A DNA stretch of 64,000 bases from Persicaria tinctoria (GCA_037127255.1 JBANSL010000001.1:35269001-35333000); one strand, 5' to 3'. Shown: positions 1-13,387, counted from the first letter of the stretch. The notes: generated by a model from the sequence alone, not told the origin. Numbers and translations: made by a program.

Positions 1-1473
1 TTAGGCTTTGTTTACATTAAGGAATTGTATGAGAATGATGCTGATTTTGGGGATTTGTGTAGACGATGCCGTGATAAGGGTCCTAGAAATAGATTATATA
101 TCTTTGATGGATTCTTATTTGGGAAATATCAAGTGTGTATACCTAGGTGTTCTCTTCGGTTATTATTGGTAAATGAAGCTCATAGTGGAGGTTTAATGGG
201 TCATTTTGGGAGAGATAAAACATATCATACACTTAGATCACACTTTTATTGGCCACATATGCTTAGGGATGTAGAACATTTCCTTAAAAGATGCATTGAT
301 TGTTTAAAGGCCAAATCTAAGCTCATGCCCCATGGATTATACACACCACTACCTACACCCTCATCCCCTTGGGAAGAAATTTCTATGGACTTTATTGTAG
401 GTTTGCCTAGAACTAAGAAGGGGAGGGATTCTATATTTGTGGTGGTGGATAGATTTTCTAAAATGGCTCACTTTATTACATGTCATAAAACCGATGATGC
501 TACTAACGTTGCTAATCTATTATTTAGAGAAGTAGTTAGGTTGCATGGTGTGCCTAAAACAATTGTAAGTGATAGAGATGTTAAGTTCTTAAGTCATTTT
601 TGGCGAACATTATGGAGCAAATTGGGAACTAGATTTTTATTATCTACCTCTAGTCACCCCCAAATTGATGGTCAAATTGAGGTGACCAATAGAACCTTAA
701 CCACTGTCCTTAGAGCCTTAATGAGGAAGAATTTGAAGCATTGGGAAGAAGCCTTGCCTCATGTGGAGTTTGCTTATAATAGGACTATGCATTCCTCAAC
801 CAAAATCTCTCCATTTGAATGTGTATATGGTGTTAATCCACTAACCCCTTTTGATCTTACTCCATAGCCTGTGAGAGAGAAAGAATCATTTGAATTAGAT
901 AAGCATGTCGAGTTCGTCAAGGAGCTGCATGAACGAACACGTCAGAAGCTTGTACAAAAGGCTGAATACAACGCCAACAAAGCAAATAAGGGGCGGCATG
1001 TGGTGACATTTCATCCAGGGGATCTCGTGTGGGTGCACCTTAGGAAGAAGAGATTTCCAGATGCCCAGAAGAGCAAGCTAGCACCACGAGGAGATGGACC
1101 TTTCAAGGTTATGTAACGAGTTCGTGAGAATGCCTACAAGCTGGAGCTTCCTGGAGACTATGGTGTGAGCGCAACCTTCAACGTCGTGGATCTCATTCCC
1201 TACTTTGCTGTGGACGAGGACTTGGATTCGTGGTCGACTCCTTTCCAAGAAGGGGAGGTTCATGCGGGACCATCTTCTACACCTCCAGACACGCCGATCA
1301 TACTTGGAGAAGGACCAATGCCTCGAGCCCGAGCTAAGAAGCTTCAACGGGACTCATTCATGTTTGTGAGTCATGATTTGTTCTCGAGCACGGTTCAACT
1401 CCCGGAGCATACATTGAAGACAAACATGTGCATTGGGATCAAGAATGTCGAACCACCCCAAGCACATGTATAG
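1..1473 (+). pseudogene. Gypsy-A gag-pol, 3' part (integrase to C-terminal tail), two stops
   Basis: This is the end of a Ty3/gypsy polyprotein; the frame is already open at base 1, so the element starts outside the window. It encodes the HHCC zinc-binding segment (residues about 60-105, ending CIDCLKAK) and the integrase core. The catalytic acidic residues fall at bases 388 (SMDFI), 571 (SDRDV) and 679 (GQIEVTN), a DD35E spacing. A GPY/F-like part (PRGDGPF) and the tail GPMPRARAKKLQ follow, as in chromoviruses of the CRM type as I recall them; the clade is inferred. Two in-frame stops (TAG 865-867, TAA 1114-1116) break one continuous frame, so it is a recent pseudogene. It runs directly into the LTR at 1489, so it is the 3' internal end of that element. 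Confidence 0.9.
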
Positions 1474-1488
1474 CCGAATTTCACTAAG

Positions 1489-1724
1489 TGTTGGAACCTT
1501 ATTTTATTTCCAATTTTAGTAACTTTTCTACTTAAGTTATTTTAGGAAACTTTTAGGGTTATTTTATTAATTTCTTCAAGTTATTATTTTTATTATTTTT
1601 GGCTGAAATTCAGCCTTGTTAGGATTATATTAGTCGGTCTCCGTCATTGTAGAACATTCACGTCTCTTTGCTTACGAAAAATTCAGATTTATGTGAAACA
1701 CAATTGAGTGCAAGTCAATCGATT
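1489..1724 (+). repeat. Gypsy-A LTR, first part (split by the CACTA element)
   Basis: The LTR opens with TGTTGGAACC, like the copy at 32365 and the inverted copy ending at 55541. It breaks off at ATT just before the CACTA terminus at 1725 and resumes at 19637. The inverted copy near 55215 is continuous over the same point, which shows that the two parts are one LTR of about 690 bp. Confidence 0.85.
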
Positions 1725-1740
1725 CACTAGTACAAAAACG
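1725..1740 (+). repeat. CACTA left terminal inverted repeat
   Basis: CACTAGTACAAAAACG follows the target duplication ATT. The partner at the right end is shortened. Confidence 0.85.
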
Positions 1741-2725
1741 CCCTAACACAACGGTTATTTTACAATCCGCACAACGGTTTTGGAACCGTTGCATCAGCCC
1801 GTGTGGTTTTTGACAATACAACGGTTGAGTTTATCACAACGGTTCACTTAGACAACGGTTATAACCGTTGTGATAGATTTCGGATAACCGTTGTCTATGC
1901 ACCTCCAAAATTGCGTCTGAATCATATTGACCGGTTCTACCCATTGTATAATGTCAATATAACCGTTGTCTCGAGTTAGGATATCCGATTTAAACCGTTG
2001 TCTAATCACATTATAATTGTTGTCTAAGGATCTTGTAATTGTTGGCTAGGTACATTTTAATCGTTGTCTAATTTACTTACAACCGTTGTTTACGTATGTT
2101 GAAACCGTTGTGTATATATATTTTAACCATTATCTATTTAATCGTTAATCGTTGTCTAAATTAAAAAAATGTTAACTAGAATCTGTTAAACCGGTGTCTC
2201 AGTAACTTTAAACCGTTGTATAAGTAACTTTCACCGTTGTCTATGTAACTTACAACCGTTGTCTATGTTACTTTCAACCGTTGTCTGACTATTAGATAAC
2301 CGTTGTCTGAGTATATTGTAACTGTTGTCTAAGTATATTGTAACCGTTGTCTAAATATATTGTAACCGTTGTCCAAATATGTGTAACCGTTGTCAATGTA
2401 CATTCTAACCGTTGATTAAGAAACTATTAACCGTTGTCTATGTTCCTTTGAACCATTGTTTATAATCTTTTATTCGTTGCCTATATAATCGTTAACCGTT
2501 GTCTAAATTAAAAAAAATGCTAGCTAGATTGGCTTAACCGTTGTCTAAGTAACTTTTAACCATTGTACAAATATTTTCTAACCGTTGTCCAAATATATTA
2601 TAACCATTGTCTAAATATATGTAACCGTTGTTCGTATACATTCAGACCGTTGATTAAGCAGTCATTAACCAGTGCTTATGTTAATTTGAACCGTTGTATA
2701 CAAATCTTTTAACCGTTTTCTATTG
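1741..2725. repeat. CACTA left subterminal repeat array
   Basis: About forty degenerate copies of AACCGTTGTCTAA are spaced roughly 20-25 bp apart, mostly on the plus strand, with a few inverted ACAACGGTT copies near the terminus. En/Spm elements carry such arrays as binding sites for the TNPA-type protein; that role here is inferred from position and family. Confidence 0.85.
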
Positions 2726-3099
2726 TGAGTATCGTTTGAAACCATATTGGCTCTTTTTACACACAATAGAACCACCTGTATATTGATTTTAACAAAACAT
2801 AACTATATATACGTGATAAAACATATGAATTTGTTCTTCATTCAACGTCAAATGCCATGACTACCACATACGTAATCAAATATGAGTATATGTCCCCATT
2901 ACATAAATCTAGCTATCTATCCGGAAGAATCAAAGGTAAATAAAAATGATGTAAAATCTGTACCTAGCCTACTCCATATTAACGCCTGACAAATTCTTCG
3001 ATGCATCTACCTGTATCATGAAATGCATATTTATTGATGGAAAAAAATAGATGTAGTGTGTGATTCAAATCTTTGAATGAATATATTGGATGTAATATG
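2726..3099. other. CACTA internal spacer
   Basis: AT-rich sequence between the left subterminal array and the end of the Ulp1 gene. It probably holds that gene's 3' UTR. No other coding signal was seen. Confidence 0.5.
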
Positions 3100-6000
3100 T
3101 ATATAGAATTACTAGATAAGTTGTTTTTCGACATACTGAACCCACTCTTCTCGAACTTCATCAATTTGAAATGACGGGTAAGGAGATGGTAAACGAGTGA
3201 AATACTGCATATAGTAAAAGATATATATAAGTAAACTGGATATATGAAATATCTAGCTAATTGAAATTAAAGCATACATAAAGACATTACATAAAAATCT
3301 TTTTTTTGTCAATAAATTGAATACATACCTCAATGGGAACTAATACGGTTCTTTGCTCGATGATCTCTCGCATATTCCTCAATACATAATAGCCACAATC
3401 TATAAGATTTGGTTGACGAGGACCCTTGTAATACCAATACAAATGCATGATTAAGTAATGATATATATTCATTTGATCAACATCTATTTATACATAAAAA
3501 AATCTATCAACTTATGCATACTAACCTTTACTATCAGCCAAAGTGTCTTCCTACATTTATTTACATTTATCTTAGCAAAATACATAGTCATGGCCCTACG
3601 TAATCATAAAAATATTCATATATGATGATACAATTAAAATTGTGAATAATGAATGTATATAAATGAAAATAAAAGATATTATGGTGATGGAGTTACTTAC
3701 ATTTCAATAACTTCTTTCAAATCCACCCTCACACTTCCTAGCAATGAATCAAACCAGTAAACAATATCTTCTCGAGGGTTAATGGCGGCTAACATCCAAT
3801 GCCCACTAAAAATATTATACATGAAATGTGAATATTAATAAAGCAAATGAAAAAATTGTATTTATAATATTTAAATTACCCATTATGGTAAGGTGCCAAC
3901 AATAGCTTGAAATGAGTGGGTTCTTCTCCGATCATGGAAGTGCAAATATAGCGAGCCTTTTCTTCTTTTGTTAAATCGGAGTTTGCAGTTATTCTTTGTG
4001 GGCATAAAAACCCAAACGCATTCAAATTCTTGGGATATCGGTGTTCAAGAATATACCTACGATAAAAATAATGAAGCCTGCAATATTTGTCTGAACAAAT
4101 ACATATGACATTGAAATTATAACTTTAATTAAACTTACTTCATGTAAACTGAAACATGGGACGCATCGATCATCTCCTTTTGTAGCCATCTTTGTATATC
4201 ACTTCTCCAAATCAAGACAGGATGATCATAGGCTACAATACTTTGAGAGAATTGAATAGAAGCTACATAATGCTCAGAATCCAGCCTTGGCAGAAGCATT
4301 TCCATTTTTTTCATAAATTTGCCAGATGATTGTATTTGTGGCCTTTCGTTAGCTTCGACTTCCCTTGCAATTCTTTTTGACTTATCCACATCAGAATATT
4401 TTCGCTTATTGGTAACCTTTGATGCCATGAATGAAAAGATAATAATAATGAGTTATATGCTTATACAATATGCGAAATCATTATTAAAAAATCAAATAAG
4501 TGTTTAAAAGTGGTATTTAGTACATTGAAAGGGAGAATGAGTTTTTTTTGGCCATGCAATGGGGGTACCTATTGCCATTCCCACAGTTGATACTTCATCC
4601 GTTTCAAATGGCAACGGTGAATCGGGATCTAAAGGCGTATCTATATTCACTTTCATGCAATCAGACGGAAGGGGTCGACAATGGAGACTTATCTCAATAG
4701 TTGAGGATGAAGGGATAAACATGGTTCCTGTAGCGACAAGTTTTTTAAGGTCTGGCCAAAACAATTGACACTTGTCCCATTTTCCCTACAATAAACAATA
4801 TAAATTCACATGTGCAAAAAAAAAAAAATTAAGAACGAAAAACTAATGTTGAAAATGTATTACCCGTGAATCAACCAAACCAGGTGATTGGTCCATTGCA
4901 CTCTTACTTTGATCCCCCACACCATTATCTTCTCCATTACCACCTTTGGTAGGAGCCATCACATTTTCAGAATGAACATCTGCATTGACCATTTCAACAT
5001 GTTCCTCTTCACCACGAATCTTTTGACTAGGCTTATCTGCAACAATAGCCTCTACAGAAGGAACCCCTAGTAGTATATCGTGAATCCCCTCAATTGAATC
5101 CAAGTCTATACTTTGGTTCTTCGCAAGTAAAATAACCAGTTTGCTCAATGTTTGCACCTGAGTCTCAAGTGCATTAACTCTGGCAGGAGAAGCAGTAGAG
5201 CATTCCTTCGAACTAGCTCGATGCTTAGATGCACCAAAATATGAGTTAATTGTCACCCCTTTGCCGGCTCCGGTAACGCGACCTGGATGCTCCTCCTTAT
5301 CCAAGGCCATTGATAAACTATCTTTTCTACCACAAAGTTTGAGTTTCCCAGAAGCAACTTGTTCATCAATCTCATCCTTACAAATAAAGAGTACGTTTGG
5401 AATGAACACATTTGTATGTATAACAGAATGAAGAACTTAGAGAAGTCAAGAGTAGAATCATTGACATGATAAGGTTTAGAAATACTTACCATTTTATCCG
5501 CAACCTCCTTTACCTTTCCCGAAAGACCACCATCAATGTCTACTCGTCCCTTTCTCCAGAGTATACCTCGATTAACTTCGGCAGAAGGTTCCAAATTTTT
5601 CTCTTTAATCTTAAAACAGGGGGAAAATAGTATAGATTAGTACAACATATCATAGGAACAACATTTTAAATACACAAAATGAATAGAAACAACATACAAT
5701 TTGTTGTTCAATGCCAGAATATCCTCGATGACCGGCCTTATAAGGATACTAGTTTTTCTTAGCAATTTGCCGATTTCTTTCACTTAGCTTCCGTACATAG
5801 TTCATAAGAAATTATTTAATGCAATCCATAATAACTGAAACATAAAAATAGTGAATATATAAAATGATGTTGGTGAGAACATGAAACCCATCTGATTGTC
5901 GGTATTTTATAAACTCAGCCCATGTGCTTTTGTCAATGAACTCGTAGGCAACCGGTGGATCAGCTGGTGGATCAGTGCAAATTAAAATCTCACCATTCTT

Positions 6001-6574
6001 TCCTTTCTTGTGAAGAAATTCCCTAGTCAATCGGCCTTTAAATTCTCTCCAGGCATGATTTGCAGTAGAAATGATCCATTGAATCTTGCGCTTCTCATTA
6101 GGTATTTCAAATGTTTGCTACAAAACAACATAATAGCAATTACCTAGGTAATCGATTAAAAAGTTATAGCATTATTATAAATGAGATGCATGTATAAATT
6201 AGGAGATATGATATATACTGATATATTACCATAACGGCTTCAACAATCATTTTCTTGAGTTTGGTTGGAACATATTTCCAAGTGGCATAAGTAATCGCTA
6301 CTCTATTACGAGAACAATGGCCAATGTAGCTTGAAAGCCTTGCATGGTTTTCCCCTATAGGTTGATCTTTTGAATTCCATTGTACTGAAAACTTCTTACC
6401 ACTATCCTTCATTTTAGTGACAATTTTCATCTTAGTAATACCTCTTTTCTTAGAGGGAGTAGACTGCTTCTCTGTAGAATCATTTTTCTGAGACGAATTT
6501 TTCTTAGAGGGAGTAGACTGCTTCTCTGCAGAATCATTGTTCTGAGATGAATTTCTAGATGAGGATGAAGCCAT
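3100..6574 (-). pseudogene. CACTA second gene: TNPA/Transposase_24-like region plus Ulp1 (C48) protease domain
   Basis: A multi-exon minus-strand gene with ATG at 6572-6574. The Ser/Thr/Lys-rich N-terminus repeats KKNSSQKNDS and STPSKK. Conserved blocks follow: FSVQWNSKDQPIGENHARLS, RKLSERNRQIAKKN (5740-5810), and LPFETDEVSTVG with IAWP (4504-4764). These blocks resemble plant En/Spm second-gene products. The last exons form an Ulp1-type cysteine protease with the triad visible: His in GHWML (about 3799), Asp in YWFDS (about 3748) and Cys in QPNLIDCGYY (about 3395). A TAG after RQIAKKN interrupts the middle region, so full-length protein is unlikely. In active CACTA elements this gene's product binds the subterminal repeats; the protease role is unknown. 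Exact exon borders were not resolved. Confidence 0.75.
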
Positions 6575-6762
6575 CTACGTCAAAAAGAAACAATAGGAAT
6601 CTTGTTAGCCAATACAAATAAAATATATTAATTCTATTCGATGTCATTTTATACAAAGATATGATAAATTGTAAGAATATAAATCTTAGCTTTACCTAAT
6701 TGCTAAATTAAACAAAGATATGATAAATTGTAAGAATATAAATGTTAACTTTACCTAAGAAA

Positions 6763-9700
6763 TTATGCTTGCTTTTTCCTCTTTTTTTTTTTTGAAGTTT
6801 TACCATTGTCCGTAATCAATATCCCTTCATCATGATCATCACGTACGTAAGAATTCTCTACATTTACATCATTAGATGATGGCAAAACTACTGGAACTCC
6901 ATTAGTTTCAGCCATTTCGAAATCTTCTTTCCCATTCAAATCATCCATATATCCCTCTTTTGTTGGAATAACAATGGACCAAGCACGGTCTACTGGATCT
7001 GTTACGTAGAAAACCTGTTTCGCTTGCGATGCCAAAATAAATGGCTCATCATTGTGCCCTATCTTGTTCAGGTTAACCAAAGTGAAGCCTAACTTATCAA
7101 CTCGTACACGAGCAGTAGAGTCAACCCATTTACAACAAAATACAACTTCCTTGAAAACCACGTAATCCAACTCCCATATTTCTTCAATTACGCCATAGTA
7201 CGAACGTTGCACATATGTAGGAGTTTTGTCCTTTTCTGCTCCTATTTTCATAGCTTTAGCTACCAAGGTGACACCACTATTTTGCATTGTGCTTTTATCA
7301 TCTTGAATCTTTGTATAGAACGTATAATCATTGATCTCGTACTTCATGAAGGTAGTTACTACTAAATCAGGCAGTTGCGATAACCACTTCAAACGGTTGG
7401 AAACTTTTTCGGGGCACCGCGTCAAATCTTAAAGAACTCGCTTTTGTATCCATTCAACGAACAAGCGGTTATGTTCAGCTGCTATCCACTTATCACTTCT
7501 ATGAGATGGATTTTGACTTCTTACATAAGACAGGTGCTATGCTATATATGGTTGAACTTCCTCTTCATTATAAAGTACATACAAGTGAGCTTTACGACGC
7601 ACCTCTTGTGATATACTTTTTTTTGTTGACCCATTGTGACATTTCCATCTGCACTATCAACATATGAAGACTTTGGAATGCCTATTGGTTGAACACCAGA
7701 TAGGAATTCACTTCAAAACTCAACGACTTCTTCCATAACGTATCTTTCAACAATACATCCTTCGGGACGATTACGATTGTTGACATACCCTTTTAATAAC
7801 TTCATATGTCTCTCAAAGGGATACATCCATCTCATATAAACTGGCCCACATAATCTAATCTCTCTAACCAGGTGAACAGTCAAATGAACCATTACATCAC
7901 AAAAAGATGGAGGAAAATACATCTCAATCTCAAGTCATCAGGATCAATGACTTTGCTGCAAATTTTTTTGAAGAATAAGCATAATCTTGTAACAGTGTCC
8001 TGAACGTGCTTTGGAAGGACGGATCGTAAAGCAATCGGCAAAAAATTTTGCATTATAATATGACAATCATGAGTTTTCAAACCAACAAGTTTCAACTCAT
8101 TTGCAGACACAATATTGCTCATATTCGAAGAATACCCACAAGGAACTTTTATATCTCGGAAAAATTTGCAAAACTCTAATTTCTCCTTTCTAGACAGAGT
8201 ATAACATGCGGGTGGCAAGTAAGTGTGGTCTCCCTTCTTTTGTGGTGCCAATTCAGGTCTAATTTTCATATCAACCATGTCTAGCCTAGCATTGAGGCCA
8301 TCTTTCGTCTTACCCAGAACATTAAGCAATGTACCAACAAGACTATCAAACACATTCTTCTCGATATGCATCACATCAAGGCAATGTCTCACAAATAAAT
8401 CCTTCGAGTAAGGAAGATAAAAAAATATTGACCTCTTCTTCCAACCACCATATTCTTCATCAGACTTTCCAGAGGACTTTGAACTCTTTTTCCCAAATCT
8501 GACATTCAAATCCTTCACTTTTTCAAGTACTTGTTCACCGCTTAATGGTTTTGGAGCTATTCCTTCTTCTGTCTTTCCATTAAAAGCCTTTCGAAGTTTT
8601 CGGTAACGATGGGACGAGGGTAAAAATCGCCGATGTCCAAGATATACTGTCTTCTTATAAATTTTTAATTGTAGGAAGCTCGTGCCTTGTTCACAGATCG
8701 GGCATGCATGGTGTCCTTTCGTGGTATAACCACACAAATTACCATAAGCCGGAAAATAATTTATAGTGCAAAATAGCATTGCTCGCAAATTAAAAGCTTC
8801 CTCTCGATATGCATCAAATACTTCAACGCCATTTTCCCACATGAGCTTCAAATCCTTAATCAAAGAGGCCAAATAAACATCTATATCATTCTCAGGTTGT
8901 TTTGTCCCAGATATTAATAAAGATAACATCACATACTTGCGTTTCATGCATAACCAAGGGGGAAGGTTATATATGACAAGTAGAACAGACCATGTACTAT
9001 GAATACCACTAAGGCCACCGTGCGGGTTCATTCCATCCGTTGAGAGAGCAAGACGCAAGTTCCTACTTTCTTGTCCAAAATCGGAATATTTATTGTCGAT
9101 CATTTTCCACTGAGGAGAATCTGCAGGATGCCTGAGTTTTCCATCATATACCTTTTCATTCTTGTGTCATGTCATGTTTCTTGCATCTTTTGCATTATTG
9201 AACAAACGTTTGAATCTTGGTATGATTGGAAAATACCATGCCACCTTAGCAGGAACTCCTTCTCTCTTAATTGTATCGCGGTTCCCCACAATCATATACC
9301 TGTTCATTCTTGTGCCATGTCATGTTTCTTGCATCTTCTGCATTATTGAACAAACGTTTGAATCTTGGTATGATTGGAAAATACCATGCCGCCTTAGCAG
9401 GAACTCCTTCTCTCTTAATTGTATCGCGGTTCCCCACAATCAGAATTTGGGCAATATTGCAACGATGCATTCTTGCCTCGATACAAAACACAATCATTTG
9501 GACATGCATGTATCCTCTCATAATCCATACCCATCGTACGCAACATCTTTTTGGCCTCATATGTACTTTTCGGAAGTACATTATCCTCTGGAAGCATATC
9601 TTTCAAAATCTCAAGTAATGCAGTGAAACTCTTGTTGGTCCACCTATGAGCAGCTTTCAAATTATACAACTTCAGAACAGCTGACAACCTTGTGCACTTC

Positions 9701-10107
9701 GTACAACTCTCATATAGCGGCTTGTGAGCATCATCGATTAGGTTCTCAAAAATCTTAGCATTATCTTGATGATTTTCTTTAATGACATCTACCATATCTT
9801 CTAATCGATCTGCGTCATAATTGTCACCATCGTCAAGGGTGTCACCACTAGGTTCATCTGATTGTGCAAATCGATCTTCTTCCTCACCATGCCAAATCCA
9901 TCTAGTGTAAGATCTATCAATTCCAAATACGAACAAGTGATTCCGTAAATCCTCTTCATTTACTCGATCAACATTGCAACATTCTAAACATGGACAACGT
10001 ATCCTGCTCCGATTTTCGGCATGATCTACGGCAAATCTTATGAACTCTTCCACCCCATTTTCATACTCAGGTGATAAACGATTCGCAAACATCCAATTAT
10101 GATCCAT
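6763..10107 (-). pseudogene. CACTA TNP2-type transposase, multiply broken
   Basis: Minus-strand transposase gene with ATG at 10107. In order: the transposase-associated N-terminal domain (MDHNWMFANRLSPEYENGVE, then CPCLECCN), the Transposase_21 core (GKLRHPADSPQW, LSTDGMNPHG, GYTTKGHHACPIC, LFVRHCLDVMHIEKNV), a DUF4218-type segment (MYFPPSFCDVMVHL, YMRWMYPFERHMKLLKGYV, 7713-7922) and a DUF4216-type segment (YYGVIEEIWELDYVVFKEV, 6763-7425). Damage: a frameshift after CGEPRYN, a 148-bp tandem duplication at 9143-9438, a frameshift near 7915 and a TGA after VVEF (7713). It cannot yield a whole transposase. Domain names come from recognised motifs. Confidence 0.9.
9143..9438. repeat. 148-bp tandem duplication inside TNP2
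   Basis: Two adjacent copies (9143-9290 and 9291-9438) differ at only a few sites. Each encodes the same minus-strand segment, from KREGVPAK to ARNMTWHKNE. Since 148 is not a multiple of three, the duplication shifts the transposase frame. Confidence 0.9.
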
Positions 10108-12190
10108 GTATAATCTATTATCAATTAAAGACCTATCGATTAAATTTTATAACTTATATGTAAAGAACCTAAATAAATTAATGTAAGAGACGAGATTTTA
10201 AAAAGCACATAAAAATTCTAAAAATAGAGCAAAGTTACATAGAACTTACCACATAGAGTTGGCAAAGTGTGTCAATTTCAGGTGAACAGAAGCTCGGTGG
10301 ACTGGTACAATTTCCAAACGACGGTTACTTCACACGGATATATAATTCAACTCCTGCAAAGAAGGAAATAGATTAATTAAAGCTCAAATTGAGAGAGGGA
10401 GTGAACTAAAACGAAACCAGCTTGGTCCACAAATGCATAGCTATTGCCCTGAAAAAGTAAATATATAGATATGGTGGTTAAACCAAGGGTACAAAATAAA
10501 ATAAAATTTGCTTCCACGCTATTGTTTCTCAGCTACTACCTACCCACTACCCTACCCCACCACGTTAAAACAAGTAACCGAAATTTCCCCACCTGACCAA
10601 ATTTTATAAGCATATAAACCCATATTAGAGAATTACATACTTATAAAATTTGAACTGTGCAAAATATAAGAGGCCCGTAACGTGGTGGCAGGGTAATATC
10701 TCACATAATAGGCCCACCCACCATTTGACACTTTCCTAATCTATTTTGGTTGTTTTGAAAATAAACTCCACTAATGTAAATACCTTGGCTATTTTGGTTG
10801 TTTTGAAAATAAACTCCACTACTGTCATTAAAAATTCATGCAATTATCTTGATTAGTTCTTGCTATAGGTGTTTTTTTTAACTCTAAATACCTTAGCTAT
10901 TTTGGTTGTTTTGAAGATAATTAAAGAGGAACTCAGCTTTTTTTCAAGATGGCCAAAGATAGCAATCTCTGTACCCTTATATGTATGTGTAATTGAATGC
11001 CTATACAAGATTTTATCTGGGAATAACTTTACCATTTCACGATGATTAAGGCGTCCCCAAAACTAAACTCTTTCACCTCAAACACGACATCAATCTCTAA
11101 TAGAAGATCATTTATGCCTATTAAATCCATCATAGAACTTAATGGAAAGAGGCTCAACTTGTTCCTAAAATCCATCCTGCCCTCGTACTTATTGCCAAAA
11201 GGAACCAATCCTTGCAATAAAAAATTGTCCCTTCCTTGACCAAAACTGTTGATTCCCATACCTCCCATGTCCTAAAGAGAAACAATTACTCGCCACGGAG
11301 GGTTATCCTGAATGTCAGAGACAACTACTAAAGATTCACCCAAACAAACAACAGAACCAGAACCAGACAATCTAATCCTTCAACATATTTTAAACTACTA
11401 AAGACATAACTCAAACAAACACTCATGAAAGAGGAACTCATAGATCACTATGCTAATTTCATTCATCAACTGTACGTAGTGTTTTGATGTTAATGCTTCA
11501 TGTTCGCCGATTTTTTAATTGATAAAGAGAGAACATAGCCACAATCATCAAATTAACTAAAGGGGATGTCTCGTTGCATTTTTAACCTGCGGGCCACAGA
11601 CTATCTTTGGCCATCCCCTTTGTACAAGAAATGGTATAGAGAAAAATAGAGGACATGGATGGCTAAAGATTTACTGGTTATCATTCATATAAGGGGAAGT
11701 TTATCTAGCAACGAGCTTGGAATTTAGAATATTTAGTTGCGTTTTGGTGCTAGGTACTATGATCTTCTAGTGTGTACATTTTTCATCAATGGAGTTAATT
11801 AGAGAATAAAATGATAAATACATACATAGGCGTGTGTATGTTGGGGGTATATTACAATTGATCCTAATAAATTATTACCAAACTCTTGAGCAATAACTCT
11901 TATTATTTTGTGTAGAGCCAATTGAATTTGATGGTACATGAAAACCCAATAGGTTGGAAGATACAACCATGCTCTCCGACATCACTATATGATAGAAAAT
12001 CCAACTAGGCACCCACAAAAGACAAGCAAGTTGTTCATACTATTAACTGTTAGGGGACACTGTATACCTTTCAATATTCTTTTCACCCTCTTTTGATGGA
12101 ATGACAGAACTATGAAGGAATTTGAGAAGGATACCATATATAGTGAATAACACAACAACTGAGACAAGCAAATCGAAAGGTTAATGCGGA
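10108..12190. other. CACTA 5' non-coding region (upstream of TNP2)
   Basis: Upstream of the minus-strand TNP2 start. It probably holds the promoter, leader and intron of the transposase. A repeated phrase containing TTGGTTGTTTTGAA occurs near 10745, 10792 and 10898. No convincing gene was recognised; the weak minus-strand reading around 11029-11268 matches nothing I know. Confidence 0.45.
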
Positions 12191-12197
12191 GGAGGCA

Positions 12198-12785
12198 ATG
12201 ACAACATCGATAGAGGCCGAGGGGGTAAATGGGAGATCTTACACTCAGAGTATCACCTACGAATGGTCATCTGCAGTGTGTTCTGATTGTAAGCAATATG
12301 GGAGCCCATCGACTTATCGGTATGCCGATCGACCCTATCTCCAACAAGATGGGGAGGGTGGGAATGGACTGTCGAACCCAAGTGGAGATCAAGGCAGCTC
12401 ACAAATCAATTGAGCCACCAGGAAACCAACGAGCAAGAGTAGCCAGGGGAAGACAGCAACACAGGAGCAAGAGAGGCAATGGAATGGGAAGAAAACTAAG
12501 AGGAATGGGTCAGCATCTCGAGCCAATGGTTGGTGGTGCTAAGTACCAAATAGAAAGCAATCAACGAGCTGTAGGAGAGACCATATGAGGGGAAGAACAG
12601 CAGCTCAAACAGACCAAAGGCAGACCAATCAGCGAACATACCAACAGGACAAGGCTCAAACCAAACCAACTGACAAAGGGCTCGATGTGCAGAAGCTCAG
12701 ACCCAAGGATGAGGACAGAGAACCACAAAGACTTACGATGACTAATTTAAACGACTGGATTAAACTTCTTAATTGCCTCTTTTAG
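12198..12785 (+). pseudogene. Fragment resembling a plant DUF4283/zf-CCHC_4 (LINE-like) protein
   Basis: A plus-strand stretch inside the CACTA element reads SITYEWSSAVCSDCKQYG. This resembles the YEW-x-P-x-x-C-x-x-C-x-x-x-GH start of the zinc knuckle in plant LINE-associated DUF4283 proteins. The expected GH and third and fourth ligands are missing, and the frames then drift through Gln/Arg-rich sequence to 12785. It lies antisense to the transposon genes, as a captured or inserted fragment would. Similarity is short and the call is tentative. Confidence 0.35.
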
Positions 12786-13212
12786 CTGTGGGTTTTATTG
12801 GAAATTAGTTAATTCTTTTACAAGGAGTTTAATGCCCAGGCAGAAAAAGTAGGCACATATGTCACACAAACACTAACTACTCAAATTTAAGACTAAAAAC
12901 AATTCAAAAAGCAATGAGAGAAACAAAGACAACCCAAGGAATCAACTAAGCAATCAGCAAAGAAGCCTACTGCCTTATTTATAAGATACTAATGCTCAGG
13001 TCACAGAAGAGGACTTTGTCTAATTTCACAGCCCAAACTATTGGTCGGTACATCTCAAATTGCCCCATATCAGAAACAATATGGCCAAACCTTTCCTACA
13101 TTGAAATCCAATTGCATAAACAAAAAGAAGAAGTGAAGAACCATAATTGGGAAGTGCTTATAGTTACTGCTAGCACAATCTGAAAACTGGGAGAAGGGGT
13201 CAAAAAGATCAA
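12786..13212. other. CACTA non-coding sequence left of the nested copia
   Basis: No gene or repeat recognised. It ends at the copia target duplication GAAAG (13213-13217). Confidence 0.4.
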
Positions 13213-13217
13213 GAAAG

Positions 13218-13373
13218 TAAACGGATAGATTCTAGAATTCATATAATTCTATCTTTAAGCTATTGATAGATTTGTCTAAGTTTAGATAGACTTATCTTTA
13301 TTCTGTAGTTGTCTATAAATTGTATCGTATTGTTCATAATAAGATTCATTCAGTTTCATTCTCAAATCCTATA
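13218..13373 (+). repeat. Copia 5' LTR (156 bp)
   Basis: Starts TAAACGGATAG and ends AAATCCTATA. The length is short for a copia LTR. It has the same sequence as 17624-17779. Confidence 0.95.
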
Positions 13374-13387
13374 TGGTATCTAGAGCC
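13374..13387 (+). other. Copia primer binding site
   Basis: TGGTATCTAGAGCC directly abuts the LTR. It resembles the common initiator-Met tRNA site TGGTATCAGAGC with an inserted T. Confidence 0.75.

Noticed and set aside
1741..2725. Regularly spaced repeats that could look like a CRISPR array
   Set aside because: Units are degenerate with no constant repeat or unique equal-length spacers. They sit next to a CACTA terminus and are mirrored at 18500-19620.
11029..11268. Minus-strand 79-codon frame in the CACTA leader
   Set aside because: No homology recognised, no continuation on either side, and low-complexity surroundings.
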